A DNA stretch of 64,000 nt from Rhodoplanes sp963712435 (GTDB lineage: Bacteria; Pseudomonadota; Alphaproteobacteria; Rhizobiales; Xanthobacteraceae): contig CAVQIB010000004.1 of assembly GCA_963712435.1 (NCBI GenBank), positions 186,001-250,000 on the forward strand, written 5' to 3'. Shown piece by piece: positions 9,118 to 19,608 of the stretch (its first letter is position 1; each line of letters opens with the position of its first letter). Under the pieces are notes generated by a model. That model had not been told where the DNA came from. It saw only the letters and a list, made by a program, of their open reading frames with translations, and searched no databases. Made by a program: the position numbers and the translations under genes.

Positions 9118-10002
9118 CTATTTCTTCAACACCTCGATCAGGGTGCTCCCGAGCCGCGCGGGCGAGGGAGACACGTGAATTCCGCAGGCTTCCATGGTCG
9201 CGATCTTGGATTGGGCGTCGCCCTTGCCGCCGGAGATGATCGCCCCGGCATGGCCCATGCGGCGGCCGGGAGGCGCGGTGCGGCCGGCGATGAAGCCGAC
9301 GACCGGCTTCTTGCGGCCACGCTTGGCCTCGTCCTTGAGGAACTGAGCCGCCTCTTCCTCGGCCGAACCGCCGATCTCGCCGATCATGATGATCGAGTGG
9401 GTCTTGTCGTCGGCGAGGAACATTTCCAGCACCTCGATGAACTCCATGCCCTTTACCGGATCGCCGCCGAGACCGACCGCGGTCGTCTGGCCGAGGCCCA
9501 CTTGCGTCGTCTGGAACACCGCCTCGTAAGTGAGCGTGCCTGAGCGCGACACGATCCCGACATTGCCCGGCTTGAAAATGCTGCCCGGCATGATGCCGAT
9601 CTTGCATTCGCCGGCGGTCATGACGCCCGGGCAATTCGGCCCGACGAGCCGCGACTTCGACCCCTCCAGCGAGCGCTTGACCTTCACCATGTCGAGCACC
9701 GGAACGCCTTCGGTGATGCAGACGATGAGCGGAACCTCCGCGTCGATCGCCTCGCAGATGGCGTCCGCGGCGCCCGGCGGCGGCACGTAGATCACGGTGG
9801 CGTCGGCGCCGGTCTTGGCGCGCGCCTCGGCGACGGTGTCGAACACCGGGAGGTTGAGATGGAAGCTGCCGCCTTTGCCGGGCGAGGTGCCGCCGACCAT
9901 CTTGGTGCCGTAGGCGATCGCGTGTTCGGAGTGGAAGGTGCCGTTCTTGCCGGTGAAGCCCTGGCAGATCACCTTTGTGTTTTTGTCGATGAGGATGGAC
10001 AT
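9118..10002 (-). CDS. sucD: Succinyl-CoA synthetase alpha subunit
   Basis: 294 residues, full length. MSILIDKNTKVICQGFTGKN is the CoA-binding N-terminus. VGGTSPGKGGSFHLNLPVFD follows, and LVGPNCPGVMTAGECKIGIM precedes the phosphohistidine loop. The catalytic region GTLTYEAVFQTTQVGLGQTT and GRTAPPGRRMGHAGAIISGG are both intact. With SucC it converts succinyl-CoA to succinate with ATP or GTP formation in the TCA cycle. It lies 69 bp downstream of sucC in the mdh-sucC-sucD order usual for Hyphomicrobiales. In many relatives sucA and sucB follow; here they do not, and the next plus-strand signal is the small RNA unit. Confidence 0.97.
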   Translation of the reverse strand: MSILIDKNTKVICQGFTGKNGTFHSEHAIAYGTKMVGGTSPGKGGSFHLNLPVFDTVAEARAKTGADATVIYVPPPGAADAICEAIDAEVPLIVCITEGVPVLDMVKVKRSLEGSKSRLVGPNCPGVMTAGECKIGIMPGSIFKPGNVGIVSRSGTLTYEAVFQTTQVGLGQTTAVGLGGDPVKGMEFIEVLEMFLADDKTHSIIMIGEIGGSAEEEAAQFLKDEAKRGRKKPVVGFIAGRTAPPGRRMGHAGAIISGGKGDAQSKIATMEACGIHVSPSPARLGSTLIEVLKK

Positions 10003-10071
10003 GAGTTTGCCTTTGACGGTCAGCGGAATTGTTGGGAACGGGTTTCGGCGCGGAGGCGAAGTCGCGTCCCG

Positions 10072-11238
10072 CTAATTGCCCCTTACCGCCTTGACGATTT
10101 TCTGTGCGGCGTCGTCGAGGTCGTCGGCGGAGACGACATTGAGGCCGGACTCGGCGATGATCTTCTTGCCGAGGTCGACATTGGTGCCTTCGAGCCGGAT
10201 CACGAGCGGCACCGGAAGGCCGACCTCGCGCACCGCCTCGACCACGCCGCCGGCGATCACGTCGCAGCGCATGATCCCGCCGAATATGTTGATCAGGATG
10301 CCCTTCACATTGGGATCGGCGGTGATGATCTTGAACGCCGCCGTCACCCGGTCCTTGCTCGCGCCGCCGCCCACATCGAGGAAGTTCGCGGGCAACTCGC
10401 CGTAGAGCTTGATGATGTCCATGGTGGCCATGGCGAGGCCCGCGCCGTTGACCATGCAGCCGATCGTGCCGTCGAGCGCGATGTAGTTGAGGTCGTGCTT
10501 CGAGGCCTCGATTTCCTTCTCGTCCTCTTCGGTCAGATCGCGCAGCGCGGCGATGTCCGGATGGCGGTAGAGCGCGTTGCCCTCGAACCCGATCTTGGCG
10601 TCGAGGCAGATGAGCTGGCCGCTCTTGGTGACCACCAGCGGATTGATCTCGAGGAGGCTCATGTCCTTGGCGACGAACGCCGTGTAGAGCTTCGTCACCA
10701 TGCTTTCGGCCTGCTTGGCGAGGTCGCCCGTCAGGCGCAGCGCGTTGGCGATGCGCCGGCCGTGATGCGGCATCACGCCGGTCGCCGGGTCGACCGCCAC
10801 GGTGACGATCTTCTCCGGCGTGTCCTTCGCCACCTTCTCGATATCCATGCCGCCCTCGGTCGACACCACGAAGGCGATCCGCGAACTCACCCGATCGACC
10901 AGCGCCGAGAGATAGAACTCGCGATCGATCGCCGATCCTTCCTCGACATAGAGCCGATGCACCTGCTTGCCGCGCGGCCCGGTCTGGTGGGTGACGAGCA
11001 CCGAGCCGAGCAGGCGCTGCGCTTCCTTTTCGACATCCTCGATCGTCCGCACCACCTTCACGCCGCCCGCCTTGCCGCGGCCGCCGGCATGGATCTGCGC
11101 CTTGACGACGTAAACCGGCCCTTCGAGCTGTTGCGCCGCCTTCACCGCCTCCTCGACCGAGAAAGCGGCGATCCCGCGCGACGTCGGCACGCCGAATTCC
11201 CGCAGCACCGCTTTGGCCTGGTATTCGTGGATATTCAT
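10072..11238 (-). CDS. sucC: Succinyl-CoA synthetase beta subunit
   Basis: 388 residues from MNIHEYQAKAVLREFGVPTS (ATG at 11238; an in-frame extension to 11289 has no family support). The ATP-grasp domain is complete (VVKAQIHAGGRGKAGGVKVV; INPLVVTKSGQLICLDAKIG), and the C-terminal ligase domain has GAGLAMATMDIIKLYGELPA and ILINIFGGIMRCDVIAGGVV. It forms the heterodimer or heterotetramer with SucD. Intact, with no frameshift. Confidence 0.97.
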   Translation of the reverse strand: MNIHEYQAKAVLREFGVPTSRGIAAFSVEEAVKAAQQLEGPVYVVKAQIHAGGRGKAGGVKVVRTIEDVEKEAQRLLGSVLVTHQTGPRGKQVHRLYVEEGSAIDREFYLSALVDRVSSRIAFVVSTEGGMDIEKVAKDTPEKIVTVAVDPATGVMPHHGRRIANALRLTGDLAKQAESMVTKLYTAFVAKDMSLLEINPLVVTKSGQLICLDAKIGFEGNALYRHPDIAALRDLTEEDEKEIEASKHDLNYIALDGTIGCMVNGAGLAMATMDIIKLYGELPANFLDVGGGASKDRVTAAFKIITADPNVKGILINIFGGIMRCDVIAGGVVEAVREVGLPVPLVIRLEGTNVDLGKKIIAESGLNVVSADDLDDAAQKIVKAVRGN

Positions 11239-11356
11239 GGAGAACCCCCGCTCGCGTCCGGTCGCTCCGGATCGCAATTTGGCGCGCAATCCGCCCGGCT
11301 GACCGGAAGCCGATCAGCCCGATTACGCGCAGGAACCATGGACCAGCCTCACCGCG

Positions 11357-12322
11357 TCACGCGGCGAGGTCGGGAGCGATCTTCTTGCATGCCTCGATCA
11401 GCCCGCGCACGGAGTCGGCCGACTTCTCGAATTCCGAGCGTTCGCCGCCGTTGAGCTCGATCTCCACCACCCGCTCGACGCCCTTGGCGCCGACCACCAC
11501 CGGAACGCCGACATAGATGTCCTTCATCCCGTATTCGCCGTTGAGATGGGCGGCGCAGGGCACGACCCGCTTCTTGTCCTTGAGGAAGCTCTCCGCCATG
11601 GCGACGGCCGAAGCCGCCGGCGCATAGAAGGCCGAGCCGGTCTTGAGCAGGCCGACGATTTCCGCCCCGCCGTTGCGCGTCCGATCGACGATGGCGTCGA
11701 GACGCGCCTGCGTGGTCCAGCCCATGCTGACGAGGTCGGGCAACGGAATTCCGGCGACGGCCGAATAGCGCACGAGCGGCACCATCGTGTCGCCGTGGCC
11801 GCCCAGGACGAAGGCGGTCACGTCCTCGACCGACACGTTGAACTCGTCGGCAAGGAAGTGGCGGAACCGCGCCGAGTCGAGCACGCCCGCCATGCCGACC
11901 ACCATCTGCCTCGGCAAGCCGGAATACTTCTGCAGCGCCCACACCATCGCGTCGAGCGGATTGGTGATGCAGACGACGAAGGCCGCCGGCGCATATTTGC
12001 GGATGCCCGAGCCGACCTGCTCCATGACCTTGAGATTGATCCCGAGCAGATCGTCCCGGCTCATGCCGGGCTTGCGCGGAACGCCGGCGGTGACGATGCA
12101 GACGCTCGCGCCTTCGATCGCCTCGTAGGAATTGACGCCGGCATAGCGGGCGTCGAAGCCATTCACCGGCGCTGACTGGGCGATATCCAGGGCTTTGCCC
12201 TGTGGAACGCCCTCCATGATGTCGAACAAGACGACGTCGCCGAGCTCCTTCAGTCCGATGAGATGGGCCAGCGTGCCACCGATTTGGCCTGCGCCGATCA
12301 ACGCGATTTTGGGACGTGCCAT
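11357..12322 (-). CDS. mdh: Malate dehydrogenase
   Basis: 321 residues from the ATG at 12322. The Rossmann motif is ALIGAGQIGGTLAHL; the NAD-specific acidic residue is in VVLFDIMEG; substrate-binding arginines are in VPRKPGMSRDDL; and the catalytic histidine is in VLGGHGDTMVPLVR. This is the lactate/malate-dehydrogenase-like type usual in alphaproteobacteria. It oxidises malate to oxaloacetate. It sits 118 bp upstream of sucC and is probably cotranscribed with sucCD. Confidence 0.97.
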   Translation of the reverse strand: MARPKIALIGAGQIGGTLAHLIGLKELGDVVLFDIMEGVPQGKALDIAQSAPVNGFDARYAGVNSYEAIEGASVCIVTAGVPRKPGMSRDDLLGINLKVMEQVGSGIRKYAPAAFVVCITNPLDAMVWALQKYSGLPRQMVVGMAGVLDSARFRHFLADEFNVSVEDVTAFVLGGHGDTMVPLVRYSAVAGIPLPDLVSMGWTTQARLDAIVDRTRNGGAEIVGLLKTGSAFYAPAASAVAMAESFLKDKKRVVPCAAHLNGEYGMKDIYVGVPVVVGAKGVERVVEIELNGGERSEFEKSADSVRGLIEACKKIAPDLAA

Positions 12323-12441
12323 GTGGGGGGAAGTCCTCGAGCTGAAAGACAGCGGGGGTTTTCGGGTGTTAGCGGTTTCGGACCGGCCGTTCAAGTCGCG
12401 TCGCGAAATTGCATCAGGAATTATGCGAAGGCGCCTCGCCC

Positions 12442-13609
12442 TCAGGTCTCGACGATTCCGGAGGCGGCGCGTTGCCGGTGCGGCAGCGCGAGATAGGCTT
12501 CGGACGCCATTTCCACGAGGCGCGAGGCGGTGCGCTTGAACTCGTGCGCTTCGTAGCCGTCCTCGCCTTCGTACAGCTTCGCCGGCTCCGCCTCGGCGGA
12601 GGCGATCAGCTCCACGGCATAGTCGTAGAGCGCGTCGACCAAGGTGATGAAGCGCTTCGCCTCGTTGCGCTGCTCGGCCCTGATCACCGGGATGCGGTCG
12701 ATCATAAGCGTATGAAACTCCTGCGCGATCCGCAGGTAATCGCCGGCCCCGAGCGGCTGGCCGCACAGATCGTGAAAGGTGAAGCGCGCAGCCCCCATCG
12801 CCGCCCGCGGCACGCGCACGATATGGCCTTTCACGACGAGTTCGTGGCCGCGGCTTTCGTGCCCGTGCGTGACGCGGCGCCAGGTTTCGTCGAGGGCGGC
12901 CTTCGCGGCCCGGTCGGCCGGAACGTGCCAGACCTTCACGCCGACGAGCTTTTCCTGGCGGAAATCGGTGCGCGCCTCGAGCCGCATCACCTCCATGTGC
13001 TCCTTCAGGAGCCGGATGAAGGGCAGGAACAGCGCCCGGTTGAGCCCGTCCTTGTAGAGATCGTCCGGCGACGACATTGGAGGTGGCGACCACCACCACG
13101 CCGCGCGCGAAAAGCTGGGTGAACAGCCGCCCCAGGATCATCGCGTCGGCGATGTCGGTGACGTGGAACTCGTCGAAGCAGAGAACCGAAGCCTGCGCGG
13201 CGAGGTCGGCCGCCGTCAGCATGATCGGGTCCTTGTCGACGATCGCGCCGGTCTTGAGCTTCTGGCGATAGGCGTGAACGCGGTCATGCACGTCCGCCAT
13301 GAACTCGTGGAAATGGGCGCGCCGCTTGCGCTTGACCGGACAGGTCGCGAAGAAAAGATCCATCAGCATGGTCTTGCCGCGACCGACCTCGCCATGGACA
13401 TAGAGGCCGCGCAGGGGCGCCGACGCAGCCTGTTTCTCACGCCGCGAGAACAGCCGCCCCAGCACCGAGGCCTTCCGATCAAGCCTCTGATTGGTCAAAC
13501 GATTTTGCAGAGTATCGAGCTTTTCGACCACGACCTCCTGGGCGAGGTCCCGTTCGATCTCGCCGGCTTCGACGATGGCCGCGTAACGACGACTGACGGA
13601 CACAGGCAC
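12442..13609 (-). CDS. zapE: ZapE/AFG1-family cell-division ATPase (one frameshift)
   Basis: Two frames join near 13075: ASVLCFDEFHVTDIADAMIL...VVVVATSNV continues as PDDLYKDGLNRALFLPFIRL. Walker A is VHGEVGRGKTMLMDLFF, and Walker B is CFDEFHVTD. The C-terminus AHEFKRTASRLVEMASEAYL is typical of the family. The start is placed at a GTG (13609) just before SVSRRYAAIVEAGEIERDLA, where homologues begin; the frame is open to 13708. ZapE binds FtsZ in gammaproteobacteria, and mitochondrial AFG1 relatives act in protein quality control. The gene is directly upstream of mdh, a conserved association in alphaproteobacteria. The shift is most likely a sequencing indel. Confidence 0.88.
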
Positions 13610-14109
13610 GAAGACAGACCTTCCCACACCGGCACGATCCGGCGCGTGACCCCCCTGCCGAACGCGAATCACCGGCGAACGGATTGCGGTACGAGGCCAC
13701 CGGACCACTCACATTTCCATACCTCAAATAGCGGGACCGCGATTCTGTCTACAAGTGGTTTTGTGCGACGCAACGTCGCGAAAAGCCGCCCCTCGGACCT
13801 CCCTCCGGCGCCCCTGTTTTCCGATCGTTATAAAAAATCATCATAGATGACAGAGGCTTAATCAGATTTATCGAGCGACAGAGAGTCGCTCGGAGGAGCG
13901 TCTTTAACATAAATCAAACCCGCCATATGGCTGGCGCAAGGCTCATTTGCGCCTGGAAAACTTGCTCGAAGCAGTTAAATGCTGCATTGCAGTATACGGA
14001 AAACCGGGTGAATAGCGTCCGGGAGACGGACCGGACGAAGAGCGTCCGGAGAGGGAATGCGCTCGAGGGGCCCCCGCGAAACTGACGAAGGCAGAGCAGG
14101 AGACCCCCG
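13610..14109. other. Divergent intergenic region between zapE and a GNAT gene
   Basis: It holds the promoters of two divergent genes. The local composition is more AT-rich around 13820-13930 (TTATAAAAAATCATCATAGA), as expected of promoter DNA. No ORF here is convincing. Confidence 0.4.
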
Positions 14110-14949
14110 ATGCACGAAGTCTTTGTCGAAGGCGGCCTGATCCGGAAGCTATGGAGCGTCGAGACGGACGCCTATCGCGATCATTTGCTCCGGCTCGACG
14201 CTGAAAGCCGCCGTAATCGTTTCGGAGGCGCGATCGCCGACGATATGATTCGAACCTATGCGGCAACGACACACGGCAGCGACGTCATCGTGCACGGCTT
14301 CTTCGTGGACGGCGTGCTGCGCGGCGCCGCGGATTTGCGCATTCTCGGGCCGCTCTATCGGCGCGAGGCCGAAGCCGCATTCAGCATCGAGAAGCCCTGG
14401 CAGAGCCTCGGCATCGGCTCGGCGCTGCTCGAACGCAGCCTGCTTGCCGCGCGCAATCGCGGAATCAAGCTCCTGCATGTCTGCTGCCTTGCGGAAAACC
14501 AGCGCATGCAGCAACTCGCCCGCAAATTCGACGCCGAGCTCACCTTCGACTTCGGCACGGTGATCGGGAAGGTGGAAAACCCGAATCCGACCCCGCTCTC
14601 GGTCATGCGGGAGCTGGTGGTCGACGGCCACAGCTTCGCTGCGGCCTATGTCGATTTCCAGTCCCGCCTGATGAAGCCCGCGGGGGCGTTTTCGCGCCAA
14701 GGCGCCCAGCGCATCGTAAGCAAGCACGGTGCAAAGCCGCCGGGCGACTCAACGCGAGCGCGCCCGCAACGACGGCGCAGGCGCGCTGAGCGGATAGGCG
14801 GCCTCGACGACATAGGGGCCGCCGCCGACCGAGGCGCGCGACGAGTAGAGCACGAACTGCGTGACCTGGAACGGCGGCGAGCGAAACGGCTGGCGCGCGC
14901 CCAGATAGTCGGCCACCTGGCGGGCGGACGAATCGCGCAGCCGCGCTAG
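14110..14949 (+). CDS. GNAT-family N-acetyltransferase (3' end uncertain)
   Basis: Starts MHEVFVEGGLIRKLWSVETD just after a GGAGA ribosome site. The GNAT core includes HGFFVDGVLRGAADLRILGP and the acetyl-CoA pyrophosphate loop KPWQSLGIGSALLERSLLAA, then LLHVCCLAENQRMQQLARKF. The natural protein should end about residue 205 (near 14725), but the frame runs on to 14949, antisense through thpR, with a basic low-complexity tail; an indel near 14730 probably removed the true stop. Substrate unknown. Confidence 0.8.
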   Translation: MHEVFVEGGLIRKLWSVETDAYRDHLLRLDAESRRNRFGGAIADDMIRTYAATTHGSDVIVHGFFVDGVLRGAADLRILGPLYRREAEAAFSIEKPWQSLGIGSALLERSLLAARNRGIKLLHVCCLAENQRMQQLARKFDAELTFDFGTVIGKVENPNPTPLSVMRELVVDGHSFAAAYVDFQSRLMKPAGAFSRQGAQRIVSKHGAKPPGDSTRARPQRRRRRAERIGGLDDIGAAADRGARRVEHELRDLERRRAKRLARAQIVGHLAGGRIAQPR

Positions 14950-15315
14950 CGTGACATGCGGGGAGTATTTGCGGCCCTCCGGTTCGAGGCCGACCCGCTT
15001 CATCAGCCGCTCGTGCTCGGCCTGCAGCTCGTGCAAAGCGGGGCTCGGGCCGACCGCCGCGAACACCGCGCGCGGCTTGCGCCCCCCGAACGAGCCGAGG
15101 CCTTCCAGACGCAGCTCGAAGGGCGCACGTTCGACGCCGCCCAGCATGAAGGCGATATCCCGCGCCAGGCGGTCGTCAATGTCGCCGATAAAGCGCAGCG
15201 TCAGGTGGTAATTGTCGCGATCGATCCAGCGGGCGCCCGGCAACCCGCCGCGCAGCATCGCGAGCGTCTCGCCCACGTCCTGCGGGATCTCGACGGCGGT
15301 GAAGAGTCGGGGCAT
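14749..15315 (-). CDS. thpR: RNA 2',3'-cyclic phosphodiesterase
   Basis: 188 residues. It carries the two H-x-T motifs of the 2H phosphoesterase superfamily: YHLTLRFIGDI near residue 41 and SPHVTLARLRD near residue 122. Start MPRLFTAVEIPQDVGETLAM is typical. ThpR/LigT hydrolyses 2',3'-cyclic phosphate RNA ends. It is convergent with the GNAT gene and lies between it and tesA. Confidence 0.93.
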   Translation of the reverse strand: MPRLFTAVEIPQDVGETLAMLRGGLPGARWIDRDNYHLTLRFIGDIDDRLARDIAFMLGGVERAPFELRLEGLGSFGGRKPRAVFAAVGPSPALHELQAEHERLMKRVGLEPEGRKYSPHVTLARLRDSSARQVADYLGARQPFRSPPFQVTQFVLYSSRASVGGGPYVVEAAYPLSAPAPSLRARSR

Positions 15316-15356
15316 TGCACAGCTCTTGCGTTAAATGAGCCGAGGACGGGGGTCCG

Positions 15357-16013
15357 TCACGACCCCCGCAGCAGCTTCGTCTGCGCGATCAGCTCCTCCA
15401 CCTTGGGGAGGATTCGCTTGACGATCTCGTCGACGCCCGCGGCGCTCGGATGCAGGCCGTCCCGTTGATTGAGCGAGAGGTCGGCGGCGACCCCGTCCAG
15501 GAAAAACGGATAGAACGGCGCATTATAGGCTGCCGCGAGCGCGGGAAAAATGCCGTCGAAGGCCTCGGCGTAAGCTGTCCCCATGTTGCGGGGCGCCAGC
15601 ATGCCGCAGAGCAGGACCGGGATGCGCCGTTCCTTCAGGCGGCGCAGGATCGCGTCGAGCGCCTTGCGGGTGACGGCGGGATCGATGCCGCGCAGCGCAT
15701 CGTTCGCCCCGAGTTCGAGGATCACGGCGTCGGTGCCCTCCGGCGCCGACCAGTCGAGGCGGGCAAGGCCGTCCGCGGCGGTGTCGCCCGAAACGCCGGC
15801 ATTGACGATCTCGACGTCCAGGCCCTTGGCGGCGAGCGCTTGCCGCAATTTGGCGGGAAACGCTTCGGCCGCGCGCAGGCCGAAGCCCGCCACGAGCGAA
15901 TCGCCGAGCGCGACAATGCGCAGCGGCCGCGCGCCTTCCGCCCGCAATCCGCCCGTTTGGGCCGCAAGGATGAGCACGGCCGCGACGATCATCGCCATGG
16001 CGCGGGCCGCCAT
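15357..16013 (-). CDS. tesA: Arylesterase / TesA-type SGNH hydrolase
   Basis: 218 residues from the ATG at 16013, which gives a signal peptide (MAARAMAMIVAAVLILAAQT). SGNH blocks: IVALGDSLVAGFGL (nucleophile Ser), VSGDTAADGLARL (Gly), LELGANDALRGI (Asn) and RDGLHPSAAGVDEI (catalytic Asp/His). It is a periplasmic thioesterase, arylesterase or lysophospholipase. It is divergent from ybbA-ybbP, the conserved tesA/ybbAP arrangement. Confidence 0.93.
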   Translation of the reverse strand: MAARAMAMIVAAVLILAAQTGGLRAEGARPLRIVALGDSLVAGFGLRAAEAFPAKLRQALAAKGLDVEIVNAGVSGDTAADGLARLDWSAPEGTDAVILELGANDALRGIDPAVTRKALDAILRRLKERRIPVLLCGMLAPRNMGTAYAEAFDGIFPALAAAYNAPFYPFFLDGVAADLSLNQRDGLHPSAAGVDEIVKRILPKVEELIAQTKLLRGS

Positions 16014-16107
16014 CACCTGGACCGACCCGGCCCGCCTCCCATATGAGTTGCGCCAGCCCGCCGCGGGGGCAACCCGTCCGCCCGGCTTCCTCGGCGACAA
16101 AGGCCTC

Positions 16108-16836
16108 ATGGACGACACCTCGACCGCCAGCATTCGGACGCTCGCCCCCGCCATCGCGCTCTCTCGGGTCAATCTCGCGCTCGGGCGCGATGCAGCCAGA
16201 GTGCATATCCTCAAGGACGTTTCCCTTCATATAGGGCAGGGCGAGGCGATTGGCCTTGTCGGCCCTTCGGGCTCGGGCAAATCGACGCTGCTGATGGTCA
16301 TGGCGGGCCTGGAGCGGCCCGACACCGGGTCCGTCGTCGTCGCCGGAGAGGACCTCGGCGCGCTCGACGAGGACCGGCTCGCCCGCTTCCGCGGCCGCCA
16401 TGTCGGGATCGTGTTCCAGTCCTTCCATCTCATTCCGACCATGACGGCGATCGAGAATGTCGCCGTTCCGTTGGAACTGGCGGGCGTCGAACAGGCGTTC
16501 GCGATCGCCCGCGAGGAACTGGCGGCGGTCGGCCTCGGCGAACGGCTCTCGCATTATCCGGCCCAACTGTCCGGCGGCGAGCAGCAGCGCGTCGCGCTCG
16601 CCCGCGCGCTCGCGCCCAATCCGTCCATTCTGGTCGCCGACGAGCCGACCGGCAATCTCGACGAGGCGACTGGCCGGCAGATCATCGACCTGATGTTCGC
16701 AGGTCATGCCGAACGGCGTATGACGCTCGTCCTCGTCACCCATGACGCGACGCTCGCCGCGCGATGCGACCGCATCGTGCGCATGCGGTCGGGCGCGATC
16801 GACGCGCCGGCGGCGCGCGAGCGCGCGCGATCATGA
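16108..16836 (+). CDS. ybbA: ABC transporter ATPase, YbbA/LolD type
   Basis: 242 residues from the ATG at 16108. Walker A LVGPSGSGKSTLLMVMAGLE, Q-loop GIVFQSFHLIPTMTAIENVA, signature LSGGEQQRVALARALAP, Walker B ILVADEPTGNLDE and the H-loop LVLVTHDATLA are all intact. This is the MacB/LolD-like class that works with an FtsX-type permease. Its stop overlaps the start of the permease gene (ATGA), so the two are translationally coupled. Confidence 0.93.
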   Translation: MDDTSTASIRTLAPAIALSRVNLALGRDAARVHILKDVSLHIGQGEAIGLVGPSGSGKSTLLMVMAGLERPDTGSVVVAGEDLGALDEDRLARFRGRHVGIVFQSFHLIPTMTAIENVAVPLELAGVEQAFAIAREELAAVGLGERLSHYPAQLSGGEQQRVALARALAPNPSILVADEPTGNLDEATGRQIIDLMFAGHAERRMTLVLVTHDATLAARCDRIVRMRSGAIDAPAARERARS

Positions 16837-19407
16837 GCGCGCCCGCAAGCTCCTTCGGCTCCGCGCGGGCGGGTCCTTTCAAGCTGCTGCGCATGGGCCT
16901 GCGCGACCTGCGCGGGGGCTTGCGCGGGTTCACCCCTTTCATCGCCTGCCTCGCGCTCGGCGTCATGACGATCGCCGGGGTCGGCTCGCTCGCGCAGAGC
17001 CTCACGCAGGGTCTGGCGCGCGAGGGACGGGCCATTCTGGGCGGCGATCTCTCCTTCACGCTGGTGCAGCGCGAAGCGAGCCCGGAGGAACGCGCTTTTC
17101 TCGCGCGCCAGGGCGATGTGTCCGCAACCGCCTCGATGCGCGCGCTCGCGCGCCTCGATGACGGGCGGACGGCGCTGGTCGAGCTCAAGGCAGTGGACGA
17201 GCGCTACCCGCTTTACGGCGCGGTCGCGACCGATCCCGCGGGCCCGCTCACGGACATGCTCGCGCGCCGCGGCGACGCATTCGGAGCGGTCGCCGATCCG
17301 CTCCTGTTCGCGCGTTTCGGCCTGCAGCCGGGCGCGCAGGTGACGGTCGGGTCGGCGACGCTCGAACTGCGCGCGCGGCTCGTCGGCGAACCGGACAAGC
17401 TCGGGGCGGGCGTCGGCTTCGGCCCGCGGCTGATGGTCAGCGATGCGGCGCTGCGCGCGACCGGCCTCGTGCAGCCGGGCAGTCTCGTGCGGTTCCTCTA
17501 TCGCGTGCGTCTGCCGGAAGCGGGCGCCGCCGCTCGCGCCGACGACGTCGCCGAAGCCGCCGAACGCGAGTTCCCGAATGCCGGCTGGGAAATTCGCTCG
17601 AACACCAACGCCTCGCCGCAGCTCGAACGCAGCATCGAACGATTCACGCAATATCTCGTTCTGGTCGGGCTCACCGCGCTCCTGGTGGGCGGCGTGGGCG
17701 TTGCGAATTCGACCAAGCACTATCTCGATCGCAAGCTCAGCGCGATCGCGACGCTGAAGGCGCTCGGCGCAAGCGCGACCCAGGTGTTCGTGATCTATTT
17801 TCTCCAGATTCTCCTGATCGCTTTGCTCGGCGCGGGGATCGGCCTGGTCTTGGGAGCGCTGACGCCGTTCGCCGTCGCCGCGGCGTTCGGTGCGATCATC
17901 CCGCTTCCGCTCGCCCCGTCGCTGCATCCGGCCGAACTCCTGCTCGGGCTTGTTTACGGTCTCCTCACCGCGGCCGCCTTCGCCCTGTGGCCGCTCGGAC
18001 GCGCGCATGACGTGCCGGTGTCCGCATTGTTTCGCGATGCGATCGCGCCCGAAGCGCGCTGGCCGCGCAGGCGCTATGTGATCGCGACCGCGGCCGCCGG
18101 TCTCGCCCTCGCGGCGATCGCGATCGGCGCATCGTATGACCGCAAGATCGCTGCGATATTCGTCGTCGCCGCGCTCGCCGTCTTTCTGCTGCTGCGCCTC
18201 GTGGCGCTTGCGGTGATGCTGCTCGCGCGCGCCGTTCCGCATCCGCGTTCGGCCATTCTCCGCCTCGCGCTCGCCAATATCCACCGTCCGGCGGCGTTGA
18301 CCCCGACCATCGTTCTATCGCTCGGCCTCGGCGTGGCGGTGCTGGTGACCGTGACCCAAATCGACGCCAATCTGCGCCGGCAATTCGCCGCGTCAATCCC
18401 CGAAAAGGCCCCGTCCTTCTTTTTCCTCGACATCCCGGCGGGCGATGTCGCGCGCTTCGACGAGGTTGTCCGCGCGCAGGCGCGACAGGCGACGATCGAG
18501 CAGGCGCCGATGCTGCGCGGCCGCATCGTCGACGTGAACGGCGAATCCGCCGAGGATCTGAAAGCGCGGCCGGACGCCGCCTGGGTCCTGCACGGCGATC
18601 GCGGCATCACCTATGCCGGCGAGGTGCCGGCGGGCTCGCGCGTGGTCGAGGGCGAATGGTGGGGCGAGCAGTATGACGGCCCGCCGCTCTTGTCGATGGA
18701 CAAGAAGATCGCCGACGGCCTCGGCCTCAAGCTCGGCGACACGATCACCGTCAACGTGCTCGGCCGCAACTTCACCGCGCGCATCGCCAACCTGCGCACG
18801 GTCGATTGGCAGTCGCTGGGCCTCAACTTCGTTCTGGTTTTTTCGCCGGGCTCATTTCGCGGTGCGCCGCTGACCCATGTCGCGACCGTCAGTCTGCCGG
18901 GCGGCGGGACGACGCAAGAGGAAGCGGCGCTGCTCGACGCCGTGGCGCGGCGCTTCCCGGGGGTGACGCCGGTGCCGGTGAAGGAAGCGATCGGCGCGGT
19001 GGGCGCCGTGGTCGCCAATCTTGCGCTCGCCGTGCAGGCGGCGAGCGCCGTCACCCTCGTGTCGGCCGTGCTTGTGCTCGGCGGCGCGCTCGCGGCCGGC
19101 CACCGTCATCGCGTTTACGACGCCGTCGTGCTGAAGACGTTCGGCGCGACGCGCCGGCAGCTCATCTCCTGTTATCTGTTGGAATACTTCTTGACGGGCG
19201 GGGCCGCGGTGCTGTTCGGACTGGCGGCCGGCTCGATCGCCGGCGTGGCGCGTCGTCCGTGACCTGATGACATTGCCTTTCGCCTGGCAGGCGGCGCCTG
19301 CATTGACCGCGGCGGCGATTGCGCTCATCGTGACGGTGATGTGCGGACTGGTCGGCACCGTGGCCGCGCTCGGACGCAAGCCGGCGACGGTGCTGCGCAA
19401 CCTGTAG
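16833..19407 (+). CDS. ybbP: FtsX-family ABC permease, YbbP type (one frameshift near the end)
   Basis: An 832-codon frame ends at 19262, but the expected last transmembrane helix continues in the next frame (RDLMTLPFAWQAAPALTAAA ... LGRKPATVLRNL, stop 19405-19407), so an indel near 19250 is inferred. The protein has an N-terminal helix (GFTPFIACLALGVMTIAGVG), a large periplasmic domain, FtsX membrane blocks (LVLVGLTALLVGGVGVANST; YFLQILLIALLGAGIGLVLG) and a second repeat (VTLVSAVLVLGGALAAGHRH). With YbbA and TesA it is thought to act on an envelope lipid or hydrophobic substrate. Confidence 0.9.
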
Positions 19408-19608
19408 AGTCATAGCCGCCGCTTTTGCGACAACTAGCCGCTGGGCGCAAAGAGGATTTGCCTTATTACACGCGGCTTTGCGACAATCAGTCGCCGCGGG
19501 TAGCCATCGTCCGCTCACATATAATTTGCTCATACTGGCGAATGCTTCGAACCGCGGGGGCGACACTCCGCGAGGGATCTGCGGATACAAAAAATCGGGG
19601 GTTCGACG

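Noticed and set aside
9859..11454. 531-codon plus-strand frame
   Set aside because: Antisense to sucC; composition (His/Asp/Arg-rich) typical of shadow frames.
11357..13708. Apparent 783-residue fusion of an ATPase to malate dehydrogenase
   Set aside because: The frame passes through the out-of-frame C-terminal half of zapE; mdh has its own start at 12322. A one-base shift in zapE explains the apparent fusion.
16704..18284. 526-codon minus-strand frame
   Set aside because: Antisense to the FtsX-type permease; charged low-complexity sequence.
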